Source of the DNA: an uncultured Bacillota bacterium
Lineage (GTDB): Bacteria > Bacillota > Limnochordia > Limnochordales > ZCTH02-B6
Assembly: GCA_937916565.1 (NCBI GenBank)
Contig: CALFSR010000194.1
Span: forward strand, 1 to 30,622
Reading direction: 5' to 3'
DNA: 30,622 nucleotides
Positions 7,525 to 15,757 of the stretch are shown here, piece after piece; positions within the stretch are counted from its first letter, which is position 1, and each line of letters opens with the position of its first letter. The notes beneath the pieces are model-generated. The model searched no databases. It saw only the letters and a program-made list of their open reading frames with translations, and was not told the origin of the DNA. A program made the position numbers and the translations under genes.

Positions 7525-8466
7525 GTGGCGAGTCCAAGACTGATCGAGATGGAGTGCAAGTCGCTGCTGAACCGAGTGGAGACGCCGTACATGTCCTTCG
7601 GTTGGTCGGTGAACCCGTACAGGGGCTGCGCCCACGCGTGCGTCTATTGCTATGCGAGGCGTTACCATGAGTACCTGGACCTGGGGCCGGGCAAAGACTT
7701 CGAGCAGCAGATCTTTGTTAAGGTCAACGCGGTCGAGGTTCTGCGCCGGGAGCTCGCCCGAAAGAGCTGGACCCGGGACTCCGTCGCGGTCGGCACCGCG
7801 GTCGATCCGTACCAGCCCGCCGAAGGGCGCTACCGCCTAACCCGCGGCATCCTCGAAGCGCTGGCGGACTACCATACGCCCTGCTCCATCGTGACCAAAA
7901 ACTCGATGATCCTGCGGGACGTCGACGTCCTGCAGCGGCTGGCCCGCGGCCCCGGCGTAACCGTCGCTTTCAGCGTCACGACGCTCAATAACGCTCTCGT
8001 CAAGCGCATCGAGCCCGACACGCCACCGCCGCTCCAGCGCCTGCGGGTCATGCAGCATCTGGTGAACGCCGGCATCAAGGCGGGTGTGCTCCTGGCACCC
8101 ATTTTGCCTGGGCTGACCGACGACACCCGCTCTCTAAGCGAGGTCATGCGCGCCGCCCGGGACCACGGCGCTGCGTTCGTGAGCGCGGCCGTCTTGCGGC
8201 TGCAAGGCAGCGTGAAAGACGTTTACGAGGACTTTCTCCGCCAGGAGGTGCCGTGGCTTGCGCCTCTGTACGAGCAACTTTACCCCGCCGCATATGCGCG
8301 CCAGGGGTACCAGGACCGCATCATGCGGAAAGTCAAGCAATTAAAGGCCCGCTACGGGTTTAACCGGCCAGCGGCGACCCTGGCGCCTGCCCCGGCCCGG
8401 ACACCGACGCAGCTGTCCCTCTTCGCCCCGTCGGAAATCGCCCGCCGGCCGGCCGTCGGCGCATAG
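7525..8466 (+). CDS. Radical SAM protein, SplB-like (Rv2578c group)
   Basis: This is a 313-residue radical SAM enzyme of the group annotated as DNA repair photolyase-like (COG1533). The cluster-binding cysteines are Cys35, Cys39 and Cys42 in GCAHACVYCYARRYHEY, a C-x3-C-x2-C motif that binds a [4Fe-4S] cluster and S-adenosylmethionine. The following KDFEQQIFVKVNA and VGTAVDPYQPAEGRYRLTR are typical of this group. The frame is open back to 7396, but GTG 7525 preceded by GGAGG (7516-7520) is the likely start. Spore photoproduct lyase repairs UV lesions, but this subgroup lacks a proven reaction. It converges on the haemagglutinin-type gene with a 29-base gap. Confidence 0.92.
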   Translation: MASPRLIEMECKSLLNRVETPYMSFGWSVNPYRGCAHACVYCYARRYHEYLDLGPGKDFEQQIFVKVNAVEVLRRELARKSWTRDSVAVGTAVDPYQPAEGRYRLTRGILEALADYHTPCSIVTKNSMILRDVDVLQRLARGPGVTVAFSVTTLNNALVKRIEPDTPPPLQRLRVMQHLVNAGIKAGVLLAPILPGLTDDTRSLSEVMRAARDHGAAFVSAAVLRLQGSVKDVYEDFLRQEVPWLAPLYEQLYPAAYARQGYQDRIMRKVKQLKARYGFNRPAATLAPAPARTPTQLSLFAPSEIARRPAVGA

Positions 8467-8495
8467 CGGACCAGTTCATTCATCGCGCGTCGGCT

Positions 8496-11400
8496 CTAGT
8501 CCGTTTCGTCCTTGCGCTCGTCCTCGCCCTCTTGGTCGCCGCCTTGGCCCTCGCGCTCGTTGGCCCTCTCTTCGCCGCGCTCCCCGTCGCTCTCCGCGTC
8601 GCCGTACTCACGAGCCGCGTCGCCGGCCCCGTCGTCGGAACCGTTGCCCTCGGCAACAGGACCGCCGGTGGAACTCGCCGCGTCCGGCAGGAGGCGGTCG
8701 CCGGGCGCCGGAAGCGTCTCGATCAAGAAGGGGAATCCGGTGCCATCCAACGCAGTTCCCGTCGGACCGTCACCAGGGAACCCAGCCGCCGGGGCCGGGA
8801 ATGGCCCAGCGGGGCTAATGTCCGGTACGTCGTCCAAGATCGCGTCCACGCCTGCGGCCCCGGGGGAGATGACGAACAGGCCGGGCACGAACTGGATGGC
8901 ATAGTTCCTGTGCCCCAAGGTGCCTTGCCGGATCAGGTAGACGCCGGCCGTCTCCCCCGGATCCCGGGTAAGTTGACCTTGCAGCTGGTCGTCGCCGACG
9001 AGGTTCCCGGACGTGATCGTGTAGGTAAGGATAGGATCTAGCTCGCCGAAGAGCTTTCCGGCGGAGTCCGCGGTTACCGTGATCGGGCGCGGGCGGATGG
9101 TGAGCGTCCCTTCGACGACGTAAATCTCGTAGTTGGGGTTGTCGAGCGTCCCACGCCCGATGGCGTACGTGCCGGCGTCCTCGCCCGCCGCCCGCGACAG
9201 CGCTCCCGTAAGCCGGTCATCGCCCACCAGGCCGCCTGGCGCCACCCGGTACGTCCACTCGGCGGGATCGGGCTCCCCGTAGACTTTTTCAAAGGAGTCG
9301 GCGATGACGACGAGAGGCCGCGGCGTGATGATGAGAGTGCCCGCCTCCACCCGCAGGGCGTAGCCAAACCGGGCGACGAACGGGTTAGCGGGATCCTCCT
9401 TGATATCATAGCGGCCAACCGGGGAACCCGTGGTGGCGTCGGTCACGTAGGCGCCCGAGATGACGTCGGACAACCGGTCCCCGTCGACCAGGCCTTGGAC
9501 CGTGTACCCAAAGGTCGCGGGGACGCTCGAGCCGTACACGACCTCCACCGTCACGGGCCGCACCACGAGTTCCGGCCGCCACGCGTACACCATACGGCTT
9601 CCCAGCGACCGCCCGTACTCGGCCACAAGCCGCTCCGGCGGCCACGCGGCGAAGCTGGAATCAAACAGGTTTCCGGGCGACCGGAACGCCCCCAAATCGT
9701 TGGCGGCCGGGTTGTCGGAATAGACGAGGTACAAGCCTTGGGTCACCCGCAGAGGCTGGTCGCCGGCCTCGTTGCGAAAGCTGCCTCCCGCCTGGAGCAC
9801 CAGCGCGTAGCCGTCGCCGTGGGCCTCCACAGGCTGATTAAGGGTTAGGACGGCCCCGGGATCGTAAGCCCGGACGAACACCCTCTCTGCGGCCTTTACG
9901 CCCTGGACTACCCGGGCGGCCTGCCCCGCGCCCGGCAGGCTGACCGGGCCGATGGTAAGGGAACCCGCCTGCTCGTAATGGACGGCCCTGGCGTCCGCGG
10001 CCAAAACGTCGACGGCGTTGTCCGGATGGGTGAGCACAAACTCGGACTGCTCGCCGACGAGGGCGAGTTCCCGGGCGACGACCGCGTGGCTGAGGGTAAC
10101 CGGGGCGAGGCTCTCGAGGACAACCCGTCCGGCAGGCAGGCGGATCTCTCCGCCGAGCAACATGCCGCCTGCACCGGCCGACAGGCGCAGAACATGCTGC
10201 CCGTCGCCCGTCACGGAGCCCATGCTCAAGACGCCGCTGCCGCTGGTCGCCACCGTGGCGTCGCCGGCGACGGTGACGCTGCCGGCGAAGGCGATGTCGG
10301 CGCCTTGGGCCACGATGTCCCCGTCGAGCCGAAACGTAGGGTTGAGCACGGTCAAGCCCACGCCTTCAGCGAGGAGGATCCGGCTCTTATCCCCCGTGTA
10401 CAGGGCGCCGTCTTGCAGCTGGCCGCGCGCTTGCACGAGTCCCGTGCTCGACGACGCCGCGTCCGATCCCGCCAGCACCAGCACCGTCCCGGGCACAATC
10501 AGCAGGTCCGTGCGATGGCCCCCGCCGGCTACAAACACGGTGTTACCCAAGAGGCCATTCCCGGATGCGAGCAGCAAGGCCGCGTCGGCCTCGGTAAGAG
10601 CTCCCTTTTCAAAGACGGTGTAGAAAGTGTTGTTCGCGGCGGCAACCATACGGGCCCGGATCTGCCCGTTGACCGCCAGTGCGACTTCCGTCCCGGGTGC
10701 AAAGCTTGTGGACACCGAACCGGACACCACCTGGACGCCGCCGGGGTACCGCCAGCGCAGGTAGGGGTAGGAGCCGCCCGGCTCGATGCCCCAGACGTCC
10801 GGATCAAATCCGGGCGGCAACCCGCCCATGAGCTCGCCGGTGTTTTTGCCCTCCCCGCCCTCGCTGGCATCTTGGCCCGTCGTCTCGCGATCCCAGTAGG
10901 AATCCGTGACCGTCGGGTCAAAGAGAGTGGACCCCACGAGGCCGCCCACAAGCCTTGGAGCCTGAACACGCCCAGTGGCATACGATTCCTGGATGACCCC
11001 GTTTTCGTACAGCGTCCCCACGAGTCCACCGGCAATCCCGTCCTCGCCGGCAGCGGTCACCGAACCGGTAGCGTACGACTGGGCGATGAAGCCCTCGTTC
11101 CACGCGGCCAGCCCGCCGGCACCGTATAAGGCGGCTGTAACCGCACCGGTCGCGTAGGACTGGAGAATCGTCCCCATGTTGCTGCCGGCAAGGCCCCCGA
11201 CCCCCATGTCGCCCTTGACGTCAGCCTCGGCGTACGACCTCTCGATGTAACCGTAGTTCTCGCCCACAAGCCCCCCGACGTGGACCGTACCCTCGAGCCT
11301 GCCGCTTACGTGCGTGTACTCGATGCTTCCCAAGTTCACGCCCGCAAGCCCGCCGATCCGCCCGTCGTCGTCCCATCCTCCCTGGACGTGCACGTCGACG

Positions 11401-12677
11401 AGCCCAAGCCGTCTCACCGTGCTCAGCTCGCCCAGGTAGCCAAACAGTCCCACGTGGTCATGGCCGTAGCGGTTGATGTAGAGCCCGCGAACGATGTGGC
11501 CGAAACCGTCCAGCCGGCCTGCAAAGGGCAGTCCCGGGCTCCCCACCGGCTCAAAGCCCGCATAGGTGCCTGGTCCCACCTCATGCCAATAGCGGGTCTC
11601 CGAGGCGTCGATGTCCCGGCCCAGAGCGTACGTCCCGTCCAAGTTTTCCCGCATGGCCTGCAGGTCGTGGACATCGTTGACCAGCATGTACGCGGTCGGC
11701 ACCGCCCCCGACACGTAAGCGGAATAGTCGGTGGCGTGGTTGTACTTGTGTCCGGGCCCCTGCGGCTCCGGATTGTAGAGGATCTGGACGCCCGCTTCCG
11801 CCCGGTGTACGACAATCGATGCCCCCTCGGCGAAACGCACCGTGCCGGTTCCGCTGCCCTGGGCGTCCGCGCGAAGCATGAGACTGCCGGACAAGTCGTG
11901 CTCGACGTCGCCGGAAACCTCCACGTCTCCGTCGGAGCGGAAAGCAGCGTGTCCCGTTCCGCTCAGGCGAGCGCCTTGCAGTTCCACGGACGCCCCGTGC
12001 ACGTCGATGGCTTCCGCGGCTTGCACCGCGCCGGAAAGCACCACGCGCCCGCCTTGTATCTCCACCCGATCTGCCTCTACCACGCCGCCCGCCATGACCT
12101 GGGGGGCGACAAGGACGATATGGCCGCCTTCACGGGCAGACAGCACCGCGGCCGGCGAGTCCCCACTCGGCCCAGCCACGGTGACGGCGCCGGCCCCTCC
12201 GCCGGAAAAGCTGAGACTACCGCTCCAGAAATCGTCGTCCGAGATGTCGAGGGTGGAAACGACGAGGGCACCGACGTCGACGCGCGCTCCGGCCCCAAAG
12301 ACGACGCCGCTAGGATTCACCAGGAAGATCTGGCCGTTGGCCTGCAGTTGCCCGTAAATGCTGCTGGGATCCGGACCCACCACCCGGTTGAGGGCGACCG
12401 AGTCAACGCCCGGCTGGACGAAAACAACCCGCTCTCCGGCGGTGATGGAAAAGGAGTCCCAGTCGATGATCAGCTTGTCGCTGGCTTGGGTGACGGTCAA
12501 CGTGTCGTCGAGGGGCGGGCCGACACCGCCTTGGCCCGCCTTGATGACGCCGCCCGTGGGCAGCGCTCCCGCGGCCGGGGCGAAGACCAAGAGCAGCGGC
12601 ATAAAAAGCACAAGCCCCACGACCGCCCTCCGTGCTCCTCCGCTCCCTTGTCCCTTGCGTTTCACGCGGCTCGTCAC
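8496..12677 (-). CDS. Large secreted filamentous-haemagglutinin-type protein with GLUG and MBG repeats
   Basis: This is a protein of about 1,393 residues, probably exported. A signal peptide covers residues 1-39 (basic start, hydrophobic core, cut near PAAGA). A haemagglutination-activity domain follows at about 40-165, with NPSGVVFGAGARVDVGAL, as in two-partner-secretion adhesins. Beta-helix-like sequence comes next, then GLUG-type repeats (about 440-600; GGLVG and SYATG units, ending in SYWDRETTGQ), then three MBG-like domains (about 1,060-1,300). The last 70 residues are strongly acidic, without an LPXTG motif or membrane anchor. The start is TTG 12680 or GTG 12677; GGAGG spacing favours GTG. 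No TpsB-type transporter gene is in the window. Probable role is surface attachment or matrix; this is inferred from domains. Confidence 0.93.
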   Translation of the reverse strand: MTSRVKRKGQGSGGARRAVVGLVLFMPLLLVFAPAAGALPTGGVIKAGQGGVGPPLDDTLTVTQASDKLIIDWDSFSITAGERVVFVQPGVDSVALNRVVGPDPSSIYGQLQANGQIFLVNPSGVVFGAGARVDVGALVVSTLDISDDDFWSGSLSFSGGGAGAVTVAGPSGDSPAAVLSAREGGHIVLVAPQVMAGGVVEADRVEIQGGRVVLSGAVQAAEAIDVHGASVELQGARLSGTGHAAFRSDGDVEVSGDVEHDLSGSLMLRADAQGSGTGTVRFAEGASIVVHRAEAGVQILYNPEPQGPGHKYNHATDYSAYVSGAVPTAYMLVNDVHDLQAMRENLDGTYALGRDIDASETRYWHEVGPGTYAGFEPVGSPGLPFAGRLDGFGHIVRGLYINRYGHDHVGLFGYLGELSTVRRLGLVDVHVQGGWDDDGRIGGLAGVNLGSIEYTHVSGRLEGTVHVGGLVGENYGYIERSYAEADVKGDMGVGGLAGSNMGTILQSYATGAVTAALYGAGGLAAWNEGFIAQSYATGSVTAAGEDGIAGGLVGTLYENGVIQESYATGRVQAPRLVGGLVGSTLFDPTVTDSYWDRETTGQDASEGGEGKNTGELMGGLPPGFDPDVWGIEPGGSYPYLRWRYPGGVQVVSGSVSTSFAPGTEVALAVNGQIRARMVAAANNTFYTVFEKGALTEADAALLLASGNGLLGNTVFVAGGGHRTDLLIVPGTVLVLAGSDAASSSTGLVQARGQLQDGALYTGDKSRILLAEGVGLTVLNPTFRLDGDIVAQGADIAFAGSVTVAGDATVATSGSGVLSMGSVTGDGQHVLRLSAGAGGMLLGGEIRLPAGRVVLESLAPVTLSHAVVARELALVGEQSEFVLTHPDNAVDVLAADARAVHYEQAGSLTIGPVSLPGAGQAARVVQGVKAAERVFVRAYDPGAVLTLNQPVEAHGDGYALVLQAGGSFRNEAGDQPLRVTQGLYLVYSDNPAANDLGAFRSPGNLFDSSFAAWPPERLVAEYGRSLGSRMVYAWRPELVVRPVTVEVVYGSSVPATFGYTVQGLVDGDRLSDVISGAYVTDATTGSPVGRYDIKEDPANPFVARFGYALRVEAGTLIITPRPLVVIADSFEKVYGEPDPAEWTYRVAPGGLVGDDRLTGALSRAAGEDAGTYAIGRGTLDNPNYEIYVVEGTLTIRPRPITVTADSAGKLFGELDPILTYTITSGNLVGDDQLQGQLTRDPGETAGVYLIRQGTLGHRNYAIQFVPGLFVISPGAAGVDAILDDVPDISPAGPFPAPAAGFPGDGPTGTALDGTGFPFLIETLPAPGDRLLPDAASSTGGPVAEGNGSDDGAGDAAREYGDAESDGERGEERANEREGQGGDQEGEDERKDETD

Positions 12678-12738
12678 CAAAGCTCCCTCCCCTGCGGCGC
12701 CGTCCTACAGAGCGCGCCGCCATGCGGAGTCGTCTTTC

Positions 12739-12768
12739 ATTATAAGACGCTCCGCCGCAAGGCCGGAA
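12739..12768 (-). promoter_or_regulatory. Possible promoter of the haemagglutinin-type gene
   Basis: A perfect TATAAT (12744-12739, minus strand) has a poor -35 match (TTCCGG, 18-base spacer). The start of transcription would be near 12732, leaving a leader of about 55 bases with a GGGAGGGAG ribosome site. Confidence 0.5.
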
Positions 12769-12866
12769 GAAACGCCGGAATTCATGAGACAAGATTGCGA
12801 CGTGCCAATCGCCGGGTGCAGGCTTAAAACAACGCGCGGTCCGAAGAAACGCGGTGAGCGTCAACA

Positions 12867-12890
12867 GGAATCCCGATTCGGATTCCGAAT
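12867..12890. promoter_or_regulatory. Overlapping palindromes upstream of the BMP importer operon
   Basis: GGAATCC (12867-12873) and GGATTCC (12880-12886) form a perfect 7-6-7 dyad. ATTCGGATTCCGAAT (12876-12890) is a perfect 7-1-7 palindrome sharing its right arm. They sit about 150 bases upstream of the binding-protein gene and could be an operator. No matching promoter was fixed; the remaining DNA to 13016 shows nothing else. Confidence 0.45.
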
Positions 12891-13033
12891 ACACCGAAGT
12901 TAAGCGCGCACGGGGGCCGGGGGACGGCGCCGCACGGGCGAAGGCACCGCTCCGGGCCGAGCTGCCCGCCGCCGGCCGCATGCGTTCGCGCATCGATGCG
13001 CAATGGGGACGACGAAAAGGAGGAAGGTAGTGA

Positions 13034-14080
13034 ATGACGGTCCGACGGCGTGCACTGTTTTCCAGCGTCTTGGTCCTGGCGTTGGGTGTCGCCCTGCTGG
13101 CCGCGGCAGGCTTTGAGCCCGCGGCGGCGCAGACGGGGCGCTACGCCATCGTGTTTGCTACGGGTGGGCTGGGCGACCAGTCCTTCAACGATTCCGCGTA
13201 CGAGGGCATCCAGCGGGCCGCCCGGGAGCTCGGCATTGAGTTCGATTACGCCGAGCCGACGGCTATCGCCGAGTACGAGCGGCTGCTGACGCTGTTTGCC
13301 CAGAGCCGCCGCTATGACCTGATCATTTCCATCGGCTTCGACCAGGCGGACGCGGTGGCCGCGGTCGCGGACCGGTTCCCGAACCAGAAGTTCGCCATCG
13401 TGGACACGGTCGTCGAAAGGCCCAACGTCGCTTCCTACGCCTACCGTGAGGCCGAGCGCGGCTTCCTCGTGGGTGCCATTGCGGGCCTCATGACCCAGCG
13501 GCAGGGCGATCCCAAGGTCAACCCGAGCAATCACGTCGTCGGCGTCGTCGGCGGCATGGACATTCCGCTGATCAATGCCAACATCGCCGGTTTCATCGCC
13601 GGCGCGAAGCTGGTGAACCCGCAGGCCGACGTGCGGTACGCCTACGTCGGCCATTGGGCCGACCCGGCCCGCGGCAAGGAGCTCGCCCTTGCCCAGTTTG
13701 ACCAGGGCGTGGACGTCATCTGGGGCGCGGCGGGCTTGTCCGGCCTGGGCGTCATCCAGGCGGCTCAGGAGGCCAACCACTACGTCATCGGCGCCGACTC
13801 CGATCAGGGCCACCTGGCGCCGGAGCACGTGTTGACCAACGGCATGAAGCTGGTCAACAACACCGTCTTCCTGGCCGTGCAGAGCGTGCAGGAAGGTCGC
13901 TTCCAGGCGGGCACGCACGTGCTGGGCGTCGCTGAAAACGTGCTGGGCTACAGCCCAAGCCTCGTCCCGGCCGATGTGCGGGCCATCGTGGACGGGCTCG
14001 CCGCCCGGATCGCCAGCGGCGAGATCGTGCCGCCGGAAACCATCGAAGAAGTCGACGCCTGGCTTGCGGCCAACCGCTGA
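13034..14080 (+). CDS. BMP family ABC transporter substrate-binding protein
   Basis: This is the extracytoplasmic binding protein of a nucleoside-type importer (family of Treponema PnrA and Bacillus BmpA), 348 residues. The signal peptide ends near residue 33 (PAAAQ-TG). Family motifs GLGDQSFNDSAYEGIQ and LIISIGFDQADAV follow, then GVVGGMDIPLINANIAGF and VIGADSDQGHLAP. AAGGAGG at 13017-13023 supports ATG 13034. There is no cysteine at the cleavage site, so it is not a lipoprotein, unlike most Bacillota homologs; that suits a periplasmic protein. It heads a four-gene importer operon and is separated from the ATPase gene by a strong hairpin. Ligand is probably a purine nucleoside, by family. 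Confidence 0.93.
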   Translation: MTVRRRALFSSVLVLALGVALLAAAGFEPAAAQTGRYAIVFATGGLGDQSFNDSAYEGIQRAARELGIEFDYAEPTAIAEYERLLTLFAQSRRYDLIISIGFDQADAVAAVADRFPNQKFAIVDTVVERPNVASYAYREAERGFLVGAIAGLMTQRQGDPKVNPSNHVVGVVGGMDIPLINANIAGFIAGAKLVNPQADVRYAYVGHWADPARGKELALAQFDQGVDVIWGAAGLSGLGVIQAAQEANHYVIGADSDQGHLAPEHVLTNGMKLVNNTVFLAVQSVQEGRFQAGTHVLGVAENVLGYSPSLVPADVRAIVDGLAARIASGEIVPPETIEEVDAWLAANR

Positions 14081-14100
14081 CGCCGGCTGCTAGTGCATGC

Positions 14101-14144
14101 ACCGCATTCCCCGGGGCGAGCATCCCCGCACCGGGGAATGCGGT
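14101..14144 (+). terminator. Strong hairpin between binding protein and ATPase genes
   Basis: ACCGCATTCCCCGG (14101-14114) and CCGGGGAATGCGGT (14131-14144) are a perfect 14-bp inverted repeat with a 16-base loop, followed by TTGCTG. There is no long T-run, so it may act as a partial terminator or an mRNA-stabilising stem, giving more binding protein than transporter core. Confidence 0.7.
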
Positions 14145-14170
14145 TTGCTGCGGGGTTTCTCGCTACGCCC

Positions 14171-15757
14171 ATGGAGAGCGCCATCACCCAGACGACAACG
14201 ATGCCTTCCCCGGATGCATCACCCTGGATCGTAGAGATGCGGGGCGTGCACAAGCGTTTCGGCCCCGTCGTCGCCAACGACGGCGTGGACCTGGCGGTCG
14301 CGCCCGGCGAGATCCATTGCCTGCTGGGAGAAAACGGGGCCGGCAAGAGCACCCTGATGAAGATTCTCTACGGCCTCTACCAGCCCGACGGCGGCGAGAT
14401 CCGCGTCCGGGGCCGGCAGGTGCGCATGCGGGGTCCCAGGGACGCGATGGCACTCGGCATCGGCATGGTGCACCAGCACTTCATGCTCGTCGACCGGATG
14501 ACGGTGGCGGAAAACCTGATCGCCGGGATCGAGCCGGTGCGCCATGGCCTTATCGACCTTGCCCGGGCGCGAGAGCAGGTGCGGGCAATAGCCGACCGCT
14601 ACGGGCTGCGGGTCGATCCCGACGCTCGCGTTCACGACCTCTCCGTCGGCGAGCAACAGCGGGTCGAGATCCTCAAGGCGCTCATGCGCAACGCCGACGT
14701 CCTCATCCTCGACGAGCCGACCGCCGTCCTGACGCCGCAGGAGGTGGACGAACTGTTCCACGTCATGCAGCAGCTCAAGGCGGACGGCAAGACTTTGATC
14801 TTCATCACCCACAAGCTGCGGGAAACTATGGCGTTTTCCGACCGCGTCACCGTGCTGCGCGCCGGCCGCAATGCCGGCACAGTGCAGACGGCCGCGACCA
14901 ACCCCCAGGAGTTGGCCGAGATGATGGTGGGCCGGCACGTCTCGCTGCGGGTCAGCCGCCCGCCGCAAACACCCGGCGACGTCCTGCTGGAGCTTGAGGG
15001 GGTGTCGGTCACCGACGGCCGGGGACACGCCCGGCTGCGAGGCGTGTCGCTCACCGTGCGCAGCGGGGAAATCCTGGGCATTGCCGGCGTCGAGGGCAAC
15101 GGACAACTCGAGCTGGAAGAAGCCGTTGCCGGCTTGAGGCCGTTGGCGGGCGGGAAAGTCCGGATCGGCGGCCAGGAGCCCCTTCGTGCGGGTCCCCAGG
15201 GGCGCCGGGACCTTGGCCTGGCCCACATCCCCTCCGACCGGCTGCGACGGGGATTGGCGGCCCCTCTCCGGCTGACCCGCAACGGCATCCTCGGCCGGCA
15301 CTGGCGGGCGCCTTTTGCCCTGCGGGGCGTGTTGCGGGAGCCGCCCATCCGCAGTCACGTCAGCCAGCTTCTGGAACGCTTTCAAATACGCGGCCGCCTC
15401 GAGGCGCCGGCGGGCACCCTGTCCGGGGGCAACCAGCAAAAGCTCGTCGTCGCCCGGGAGCTTGCCCATGGGCCCAAGGTCATCCTCGCCTGCCAGCCGA
15501 CCCGGGGCGTCGACGTGGGAGCCATCGAGCAAATCCATGCGCAGCTTCTCAAGATGCGGTCCGCCGGGGCCGCGATCCTGCTCATCTCCGCCGACCTCGA
15601 TGAGCTCATGGCCTTGAGCGACCGGCTGGCGGTGTTGTACGAAGGCCGGATCTTGGTGGAAGGACCGGCCGAGCGCTTTACCAAACCCGAGCTTGGGCTG
15701 TGGATGGCAGGACAGCGGCCGGCTGCGGCGGGTGCGGAGGGGGCCCGGAATGTCTGA
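14171..15757 (+). CDS. Nucleoside-type ABC importer, double ATP-binding protein (NupO/YufO-like)
   Basis: This is a 528-residue protein with two ABC ATPase domains in tandem, as in sugar and nucleoside importers. Domain 1 has Walker A GENGAGKST (53-61), signature LSVGEQQR and Walker B VLILDEPT. Domain 2 has a degenerate Walker A (GVEGNGQLE), signature LSGGNQQK and ACQPTRGVD, the usual asymmetric pattern of this family. The frame is open back to 14093, but that region is the hairpin. ATG 14171 gives a normal length although no ribosome site is obvious; ATG 14201 is possible. The stop overlaps the next gene by eight bases. It energises import with the two permeases that follow. Confidence 0.93.
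   Translation: MESAITQTTTMPSPDASPWIVEMRGVHKRFGPVVANDGVDLAVAPGEIHCLLGENGAGKSTLMKILYGLYQPDGGEIRVRGRQVRMRGPRDAMALGIGMVHQHFMLVDRMTVAENLIAGIEPVRHGLIDLARAREQVRAIADRYGLRVDPDARVHDLSVGEQQRVEILKALMRNADVLILDEPTAVLTPQEVDELFHVMQQLKADGKTLIFITHKLRETMAFSDRVTVLRAGRNAGTVQTAATNPQELAEMMVGRHVSLRVSRPPQTPGDVLLELEGVSVTDGRGHARLRGVSLTVRSGEILGIAGVEGNGQLELEEAVAGLRPLAGGKVRIGGQEPLRAGPQGRRDLGLAHIPSDRLRRGLAAPLRLTRNGILGRHWRAPFALRGVLREPPIRSHVSQLLERFQIRGRLEAPAGTLSGGNQQKLVVARELAHGPKVILACQPTRGVDVGAIEQIHAQLLKMRSAGAAILLISADLDELMALSDRLAVLYEGRILVEGPAERFTKPELGLWMAGQRPAAAGAEGARNV

Noticed and set aside
10660..12260. Repeated GGLVG/SYATG coding units resembling a DNA repeat array
   Set aside because: They are degenerate at DNA level and are explained as GLUG protein repeats within one gene; no CRISPR-like spacing.
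9978..12827. Two long plus-strand frames (9978-11129 and 11280-12827)
   Set aside because: They lie opposite the haemagglutinin-type gene, which has a signal peptide and clear repeat domains in its own frame.
14219..15538. 439-codon open frame on the minus strand
   Set aside because: Antisense to the double ATPase gene; no motif and Arg/Pro/His-rich composition.
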